Assembly (NCBI GenBank): GCA_025463665.1
Contig: JAODAY010000025.1
Coordinates: 1-5,684, forward strand
Reading direction: 5' to 3'
DNA: 5,684 nucleotides
Source: Microbacteriaceae bacterium
GTDB taxonomy: Bacteria; Actinomycetota; Actinomycetes; Actinomycetales; Microbacteriaceae
Shown here: positions 1 through 5,684 of the stretch, piece by piece
Layout: each line of letters begins with the position of its first letter
How positions within the stretch are numbered: position 1 is the stretch's first letter
Made by a program: the position numbers and the translations under genes
Notes under the pieces: model-generated
What the model saw: only the letters and a program-made list of their open reading frames with translations
Told to the model about the DNA's origin: nothing
Database searches by the model: none

Positions 1-1162
<1,162 letters not shown>

Positions 1163-2362
1163 TTACTTCGCCGCGGCGTCGCGGCGGGCCGCGATCTTGC
1201 TCGGCAGCGACCACAGCTCGATGAAGCCCTTCGACAGCGACTGGTCGAAGGTGTCGCCGGTGTCGTAGGTGGCGAGGCTGAAGTCGTACAGGCTCGATTC
1301 GCTCTTCTGGCCGGTGACGACGGCGCGACCACCCTGCAACTTGAGGCGGATGTCGCCGGAAACATACTTCTGGGTGTCGTCGATGAACGCGTCGAGGCTG
1401 CGCTTGAGCCCGGAGAACCACAGGCCGTCGTAGACCAGGTTCGACCACTCGGCCTCGACACCGCGCTTGTAGCGGCTCACGTCACGCTCGAGCGTGAGGC
1501 TCTCGAGCGCCTCGTGGGCGGCGATGAGCGCGATCGCGCCCGGCGCCTCGTAGACCTCGCGGCTCTTGATGCCGACGAGCCGGTCCTCCACGACGTCGAT
1601 GCGCCCGACACCGTGCTTGCCGGCCACGGCGTTGAGCTGTTCGATGATCGCGAGCGGGCTCATCGCGACGCCGTCGATCGCAACCGGGATGCCGGCGACG
1701 AACGAGATGGTGACCTCGTCGGCCTCCTTGAAGACCGAGGGGTCCTGCGTGTACTCGTAGAGGTCTTCGATCGGCGCGTTCCACGGGTCCTCGAGGAACC
1801 CGGTCTCGACCGCGCGGCCCCAGACGTTCTTGTCGCTCGAGTACGGGTTCTTCGCGCTCTGGCGGATAGGGAGGTTGTGCTCCTCCGCGTAGATGATCGC
1901 CTTGTCGCGGGTGAGGGCGAGATCGCGCACTGGGGCGATGCTCGTCAGTTCGGGGGCGAGGGCGGCGACGGCTGCCTCGAAGCGCACCTGGTCGTTTCCC
2001 TTGCCCGTGCAGCCGTGGGCGACACTGTCGGCGCCGAGGCTCTTGGCCACGATCGCGAGGTGCTTGGCGATGACCGGTCGGCTCAGGGCCGAGACGAGCG
2101 GGTAGGTCTTCTGGTACATGGCGTTCGCCTTGAGCGCCGGCATGAGGAAGTCCGCCGCGAACTCCTCCTTGGCGTCGACGACGATCGATTCGACGGCGCC
2201 GCAGTCGAGGGCGCGCTGACGAATGTCATCCATGTCTTCGCCACCCTGGCCGACGTCGACCGCGAGGGCCACGACCTCTTTGCCCGTGGCATCCTGCAGC
2301 CAACCGATGCCTACCGAAGTGTCTAGTCCGCCCGAATAGGCCAGGACAACGCGTTCCGCCAT
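1163..2362 (-). CDS. argG: argininosuccinate synthase
   Basis: Cytosolic ATP-dependent ligase that joins citrulline and aspartate to make argininosuccinate, the penultimate step of arginine synthesis. The 399-residue length is typical for the family. The N-terminal ATP-pyrophosphatase loop AYSGGLDTS is at residues 8-16. The second signature, [12 protein letters not shown], is at 117-128. The conserved [10 protein letters not shown] block is at 174-183. The ATG at 2362 is preceded by AAGGAG four bases upstream. The gene opens a second block after a 97-base gap from the membrane-protein gene, and ends 15 bases before argH, with which it is almost certainly cotranscribed. AT-rich sequence just upstream could supply its own promoter. 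Nothing is broken or unusual in the protein. Confidence 0.98.
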   Translation of the reverse strand: MAERVVLAYSGGLDTSVGIGWLQDATGKEVVALAVDVGQGGEDMDDIRQRALDCGAVESIVVDAKEEFAADFLMPALKANAMYQKTYPLVSALSRPVIAKHLAIVAKSLGADSVAHGCTGKGNDQVRFEAAVAALAPELTSIAPVRDLALTRDKAIIYAEEHNLPIRQSAKNPYSSDKNVWGRAVETGFLEDPWNAPIEDLYEYTQDPSVFKEADEVTISFVAGIPVAIDGVAMSPLAIIEQLNAVAGKHGVGRIDVVEDRLVGIKSREVYEAPGAIALIAAHEALESLTLERDVSRYKRGVEAEWSNLVYDGLWFSGLKRSLDAFIDDTQKYVSGDIRLKLQGGRAVVTGQKSESSLYDFSLATYDTGDTFDQSLSKGFIELWSLPSKIAARRDAAAK

Positions 2363-2366
2363 GTTT

Positions 2367-2372
2367 CTCCTT
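2367..2372 (-). promoter_or_regulatory. ribosome binding site of argG
   Basis: AAGGAG on the minus strand, four bases before the ATG of argG. It is a strong match to the anti-Shine-Dalgarno sequence with slightly short spacing. It fixes the argG start at 2362. Confidence 0.75.
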
Positions 2373-2384
2373 GCTTGGAAATCA

Positions 2385-2418
2385 GTTATAAGTCTAGAGG
2401 CCAGCCACCGCCGGTCCA
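2385..2418 (-). promoter_or_regulatory. possible promoter of argGH
   Basis: The 97-base gap before argG contains a stretch much richer in A and T than its surroundings. On the minus strand, TAGACT (2391-2396) could be a -10 element with TGGACC (2413-2418) as -35, separated by 16 bases. TATAAC (2385-2390) immediately downstream is a closer -10 match but has no -35 at proper distance. Either would give a leader of only about 15-20 bases. No clear ARG-box palindrome was found here. This is a pattern-based guess; the alternative is read-through from the upstream arg genes. Confidence 0.35.
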
Positions 2419-2434
2419 GACGGTTCGTAACGGA

Positions 2435-2453
2435 TGCCGCGGCGATCGCGGCA
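2435..2453 (-). terminator. GC-rich hairpin after the membrane-protein gene, possible weak terminator
   Basis: A perfect 7-base stem (TGCCGCG paired with CGCGGCA) with a 5-base loop begins seven bases after the stop codon of the membrane-protein gene. The bases downstream on the transcript have no T-run, so it is not a standard intrinsic terminator. It could partially attenuate or stabilise the upstream transcript, or simply be a chance result of high GC content. Confidence 0.25.
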
Positions 2454-2459
2454 CCCGAC

Positions 2460-3521
2460 TCAGCTCTTTCCGACCGATCGCGCGACCCCGCGCGACACCG
2501 ACGTCAGTCCGCGCTCGAGCGGTCCCCTGCCCAGGAGCAGCGTCCACGCGGCGCACACCACGAGGGCGCCGCCGATGAAGGCGAGGTACAGGCCGTTGTT
2601 CGTCTGCTCGAAGGCGTCGCGACCGATGCCGGCGACGATCACGACGTGCACCGTGTATGCGGTGAGCGCCATCGCGCCGACGGCGGCGAGCGGGTACAGC
2701 ACCCAGCGCCCGCGGTCGGCGACGAGAAGACACACCCCGATCACCGCGAGGGCGAACCCGATGGAACCCGTCACCTCGAACGGGCTGCCGCTGTGCGCCT
2801 CTGTCGTCGCGAGGGTCGCGAGGAACGGCGAGGGCGGCGTCATGCGGCGCACCGCGTCTTCGGCGAGGGCGCCGCCCGCGTAGCCGACGATCGCGAGGGC
2901 GACCCCGACGCAGGCGATGGCCGCACGCGGGGTCGACGCCCTGAGGTCCAGCCTCCCGACACCGAGACCGACGACGACGAAGGCGAGCCAGGTGAGGGCG
3001 GGGTAGGAACCGGTGACGGCGAGGTCGACGAGATAGTCGTCGGCGTCGAGCCGCAGGGCGAGGGTGAGCACGACCACGGGCATCACCACGGCGATCACCC
3101 CGCCGAGGGTGAAAAGCACGGCGGCAGGCACCCGCAGTAGCGGCAGCGCGGCCACGAACAGCACGGCGTACACCGGCAGGATTATGGCGATGCCCGAATC
3201 GAGACTTTCGAGCAGCACGCCGATGAGGAAGATCAGCGCAGCCCGGGTGAGGATGCGCACGCGGGCGCGGGCGAGCTCATCACCCGTGACCGGCCGCGCG
3301 CCGCCCGAGATGATCGCAATCGACACCCCGGCGAGCACGGCGAACAGAATCGACGACCGGCCGTTGACGACGTCGAGCCAGGTGCCAGGCTGAGACCAGT
3401 CGAAGGCAACGGTCACCCCGACGTGCGCCCCGTACAAGACGAGCACCGCGAGCCCCCGCGCGAGGTCCACCCCGGTGATGCGGGTGGAGTCACGGTAGGC
3501 GGCGAGGCGCGCGACGGTCAC
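2460..3521 (-). CDS. polytopic membrane protein, HGSNAT-catalytic/DUF418 acyltransferase-like
   Basis: A 353-residue integral membrane protein with about ten hydrophobic segments (roughly residues 24-40, 56-71, 95-107, 111-129, 135-156, 173-191, 200-219, 252-268, 275-298, 311-331). The N-terminus [22 protein letters not shown] and the block [13 protein letters not shown] at 53-65 look like the heparan-alpha-glucosaminide N-acetyltransferase catalytic family. The [11 protein letters not shown] and MALTAYTVH blocks resemble the DUF418-type C-terminal part. Members are predicted to move acyl groups across the membrane, but the bacterial substrates are mostly unknown. The start is GTG at 3519-3521, overlapping the argF stop as GTGA; no strong ribosome site precedes it, so translation is probably coupled to argF. 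The same frame stays open about 150 codons further upstream, but that part only shadows argF. Function in arginine metabolism is unproven; family assignment is by motif recognition, with no homology search. Confidence 0.82.
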   Translation of the reverse strand: MTVARLAAYRDSTRITGVDLARGLAVLVLYGAHVGVTVAFDWSQPGTWLDVVNGRSSILFAVLAGVSIAIISGGARPVTGDELARARVRILTRAALIFLIGVLLESLDSGIAIILPVYAVLFVAALPLLRVPAAVLFTLGGVIAVVMPVVVLTLALRLDADDYLVDLAVTGSYPALTWLAFVVVGLGVGRLDLRASTPRAAIACVGVALAIVGYAGGALAEDAVRRMTPPSPFLATLATTEAHSGSPFEVTGSIGFALAVIGVCLLVADRGRWVLYPLAAVGAMALTAYTVHVVIVAGIGRDAFEQTNNGLYLAFIGGALVVCAAWTLLLGRGPLERGLTSVSRGVARSVGKS

Positions 3522-4444
3522 GTGGAGCGCTCGAGCAGCCAGACCATGAGGGCCTTCTGGGCGTGCAGGCGGTTCTCCGCCTCGTCCCAGATGACGCTCT
3601 GGTCGCCGTCGATGACCTCGGCCGTGACCTCGAATCCGCGGTCCGCGGGCAGGCAGTGCAGAAACAGCGCGTCGGGCTTCGCGAGGGCCATGAGCGCGGA
3701 GTCGACACGGTAGGCGCCGAAGGTCGCGAGACGTTCGGTCTTCTCGGCCTCCTTGCCCATCGACACCCAGGTGTCGGTGACGACCACGTCGACCCCGGTG
3801 ACAGCGGCAATGGGATCGGTGAGGAGCTCGACCGAGCCGCCGGATGCCGCGGCGAGGGCACGCGCGTCGGAGACCACCGTGGGATCCGGCGTGTACCCGG
3901 CGGGGCTCGCGATGCGCACGTGCATTCCCGCAACCGCGCCGGCGAGGAGGTAGGAGTGCGCCATATTGCACGCCCCGTCGCCGAGGAAAGTGACGGTGAG
4001 GCCGGCGAGTGTTCCGCGGTGTTCGCGGATGGTGAGCAGGTCGGCGAGGAGCTGACAGGGGTGGAAGTCGTCGCTCAGCGCGTTGATGACCGGAACGGTC
4101 GTCGACGCCGCCATCTCCTCGAGACCGCTCTGCGCGTAGGTGCGCCAGACGATCGCGGAGACCATGCGCTCGAGCACGCGTGCGGTGTCGGAGGGCGTCT
4201 CCTTTCCGCCGAGCTGGCTGTTGGCCGTGGAGATGATGAGCGGGCTGCCGCCGAGGTCGGCGATGCCGACGGCGAAAGACACTCGGGTGCGCGTCGACGA
4301 CTTGTCGAAGATCACGGCGACTGTCTGCGGCCCGGCGAGCGGCTTGCGGCCCCAGCGGTCGGTCTTCAGCTCGACGGCGAGGTCGAGAATCTCGAGCTGT
4401 TCGCTCTGGGTCAGGTCGTCATCGCGCAGAAAGTGGCGGGTCAT
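3518..4444 (-). CDS. argF: ornithine carbamoyltransferase (anabolic)
   Basis: Cytosolic enzyme that transfers the carbamoyl group from carbamoyl phosphate to ornithine, giving citrulline and phosphate. It is 308 residues, normal for the family. The carbamoyl-phosphate loop STRTR is at residues 50-54 inside FDKSSTRTRVSF. HPCQ is at 128-131, the ornithine-binding DTWVSMG at 224-230, and the catalytic HCLPA with its cysteine at 263-267. The end WDEAENRLHAQKALMVWLLE is the usual C-terminus. The ATG at 4444 overlaps the argD stop as ATGA, and GGAGG seven bases upstream, inside argD, supports this start. The gene ends in a GTGA overlap with the membrane protein. The position in an arg operon argues for the biosynthetic rather than the deiminase-pathway (catabolic) role; no arginine deiminase genes are in view. 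Confidence 0.98.
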   Translation of the reverse strand: MTRHFLRDDDLTQSEQLEILDLAVELKTDRWGRKPLAGPQTVAVIFDKSSTRTRVSFAVGIADLGGSPLIISTANSQLGGKETPSDTARVLERMVSAIVWRTYAQSGLEEMAASTTVPVINALSDDFHPCQLLADLLTIREHRGTLAGLTVTFLGDGACNMAHSYLLAGAVAGMHVRIASPAGYTPDPTVVSDARALAAASGGSVELLTDPIAAVTGVDVVVTDTWVSMGKEAEKTERLATFGAYRVDSALMALAKPDALFLHCLPADRGFEVTAEVIDGDQSVIWDEAENRLHAQKALMVWLLERST

Positions 4445-5664
4445 GCGGGGGCCTCCGTGGGTGTGAGAGAAGAGAGCACTGCGGTGAAGAGGCGGATGAA
4501 CTCCGCGACCTCACGGTCGGAGATGATGAGCGGCGGCGCGAGCCGGATGCTCGAGTCGTTGGCCGCGTTGATGATGAGGCCGAGTTCGAGGGCGCGCGTG
4601 GAGACGGCCTGGGCCACGGGTTCCGCGAGGCCGATTCCGATGAGCAGGCCGCTGCCGCGCAGCTGGGTGACGAGGGGCGAGCCGATCGCGGTGATCGCGG
4701 CGCGCAGTTCGATGCCGCGGCGCGCGGCGTTCTCCACCAGCCCCGCCGACTCGATCTCGCCGAGCACGGCGTTCGCGGCGGCCGTCGCGAGCGGGTTGCC
4801 GCCGAAGGTGCTGCCGTGCTGGCCCACGGTGAAGAGATCCGATGCCGCGCCGAAGGTGACGAGCGCGCCGATCGGTACTCCCCCGCCGATGCCCTTCGCG
4901 ATCGCTACGGCGTCGGGCACGACGCCGTGCTGCTGAAAGGCGAACCAGGTTCCCGTGCGCCCGGCACCGGTCTGGATCTCGTCGATGATGAGCAGCGCCC
5001 CGTGCCGGGTCGTCAACTCGCGGGCCCTTTCGAGGTAGCCCTCCGGCAGGTCGACGACCCCGGCCTCGCCCTTGATCGACTCGACGATGAGAGCGGCGGT
5101 GTTGTCGTCGATCGCGGCCTCGAGCGCCTCGATCGTGGTGTCGATGTGCTCGATGCCGGGCACGAGCGGCTCGAACGGCTCGCGCAGCGCGGGCTTGCCG
5201 GTGAGCGAGAGGGCGCCCATCGTGCGCCCGTGGAAGGAGTTGGTGAGCGACAGGATCTTCTTGTGCTGCCCGTTGCGGCGGGCGAGCTTGATGGCGGCCT
5301 CGATCGCCTCGGCGCCGGAGTTGCCGAAGTACACGCGTCCGCGGTCGCCCGCGCCGGTGATGCGGCGGAGCCGCTCGGCGAGTTCGACCTGGGGAGCGGA
5401 GGCGAAGTAGTTCGACACGTGCGCGATCGTGGAGACCTGACGGCTCACCGCCTCGACGAGTGCGGGGTGGGCGTGGCCGAGCGAGTTGACGGCGATGCCG
5501 GCGAGAAAGTCGAGGTACTTCTTGCCCGTGGTGTCCCACACGTAGCAACCCTCACCGCGCTCGAGCATGAGAAGCGGCGCAGGCGACGAGCCCATCATGG
5601 CGTCGCGAAACTGGCCGCGCCACGTAGAGTCGTCCGTCTCCGGGGCCGTCGTGTCGTGGGTCAT
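4441..5664 (-). CDS. argD: acetylornithine aminotransferase
   Basis: Class III pyridoxal-phosphate aminotransferase that converts N-acetylglutamate semialdehyde to N-acetylornithine with glutamate as amino donor. It is 407 residues, about the usual length. NSGAEA at 115-120 and FHGRTMGALS at 144-153 are cofactor-binding blocks. IIDEIQTG at 226-233 carries Asp228, which should contact the pyridine nitrogen. AIAKGIGGG has the Schiff-base lysine at 257, and HGSTFGGNP is at 283-291. The ATG at 5664 overlaps the argB stop as ATGA, with GAGGTGG upstream as ribosome site. The stop overlaps argF. Related class III enzymes (GABA or succinylornithine aminotransferases) look similar, but the arg context settles the name. 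The usual EPI(Q/K)GE motif reads ESIKGE here, a small departure. Confidence 0.96.
   Translation of the reverse strand: MTHDTTAPETDDSTWRGQFRDAMMGSSPAPLLMLERGEGCYVWDTTGKKYLDFLAGIAVNSLGHAHPALVEAVSRQVSTIAHVSNYFASAPQVELAERLRRITGAGDRGRVYFGNSGAEAIEAAIKLARRNGQHKKILSLTNSFHGRTMGALSLTGKPALREPFEPLVPGIEHIDTTIEALEAAIDDNTAALIVESIKGEAGVVDLPEGYLERARELTTRHGALLIIDEIQTGAGRTGTWFAFQQHGVVPDAVAIAKGIGGGVPIGALVTFGAASDLFTVGQHGSTFGGNPLATAAANAVLGEIESAGLVENAARRGIELRAAITAIGSPLVTQLRGSGLLIGIGLAEPVAQAVSTRALELGLIINAANDSSIRLAPPLIISDREVAEFIRLFTAVLSSLTPTEAPA
4452..4456 (-). promoter_or_regulatory. ribosome binding site of argF inside argD
   Basis: GGAGG on the minus strand, seven bases before the argF ATG and within the last codons of argD. 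Together with the ATGA overlap it indicates that argF is translated by both coupling and independent initiation. Confidence 0.7.
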
Positions 5665-5684
5665 GCCGGTACCACCTCTGTGCC
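5661..5684 (-). CDS. argB: acetylglutamate kinase, last seven codons and stop only
   Basis: The right edge contains an open minus-strand frame reading GTEVVPA followed by TGA, and the TGA overlaps the ATG of argD as ATGA. The short tail resembles the C-terminus of actinobacterial acetylglutamate kinases, and argB directly precedes argD in the common argCJBDF order. The call rests on this seven-residue tail and gene order; the rest of the gene lies outside the window. Confidence 0.7.
   Translation of the reverse strand, partial: GTEVVPA

Noticed and set aside
2367..2396. Possible ARG box (ArgR operator) in the AT-rich stretch before argG
   Set aside because: The stretch lacks the paired TGAAT/ATTCA-like half-sites expected of an ARG box; no convincing palindrome could be aligned by eye.
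2431..3855. Shared 15-base word CGGATGCCGCGGCGA at 2431-2445 and 3841-3855
   Set aside because: Low-complexity GC-rich word, one copy intergenic and one inside argF. There is no extended similarity around it, so it looks like chance rather than a repeat element.
3522..3971. N-terminal extension of the membrane protein frame to 503 residues
   Set aside because: The extra 150 codons lie entirely inside argF, are rich in Arg, Gly and His, and lack hydrophobic segments. The family's conserved N-terminus begins just after the GTG at 3521.
3563..4936. 457-codon plus-strand open frame across argF and argD
   Set aside because: Antisense to two certain genes with composition biased by their codons and no familiar motif; treated as a shadow.

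Overview
The window reads as a piece of an arginine biosynthesis locus from a high-GC actinobacterium. The codon usage is strongly GC-rich, GTG starts occur, and the proteins resemble those of Microbacteriaceae and their relatives. The family-level placement is an inference from sequence feel, not from a search. Every gene lies on the minus strand, so transcription runs from the right edge to the left edge.

In transcription order the layout is as follows. The last seven codons and stop of argB (acetylglutamate kinase) sit at the right edge. Next come complete argD (acetylornithine aminotransferase), complete argF (ornithine carbamoyltransferase), and a 353-residue polytopic membrane protein of the HGSNAT/DUF418 acyltransferase-like type. 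A 97-base gap follows, then complete argG (argininosuccinate synthase) and argH (argininosuccinate lyase), the latter cut by the left edge after 382 codons. The first four genes are joined by 4-base stop/start overlaps (ATGA, ATGA, GTGA), so they are almost certainly one translationally coupled unit. argG has its own Shine-Dalgarno sequence and an AT-rich upstream stretch that may hold a promoter. argH follows argG after 15 bases.

Together the enzymes take N-acetylglutamate-derived intermediates to ornithine, citrulline, argininosuccinate and finally arginine. The membrane protein is the one gene that does not belong to the textbook pathway. It lies between argF and argG, where many actinobacteria carry the repressor gene argR; no argR and no convincing ARG box is visible here.

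No mobile elements, RNA genes, CRISPR arrays or att sites were seen. The two most notable signals are the coupled membrane protein and a long imperfect hairpin inside the first 23 codons of argH. Most of the rest is ordinary core metabolism.
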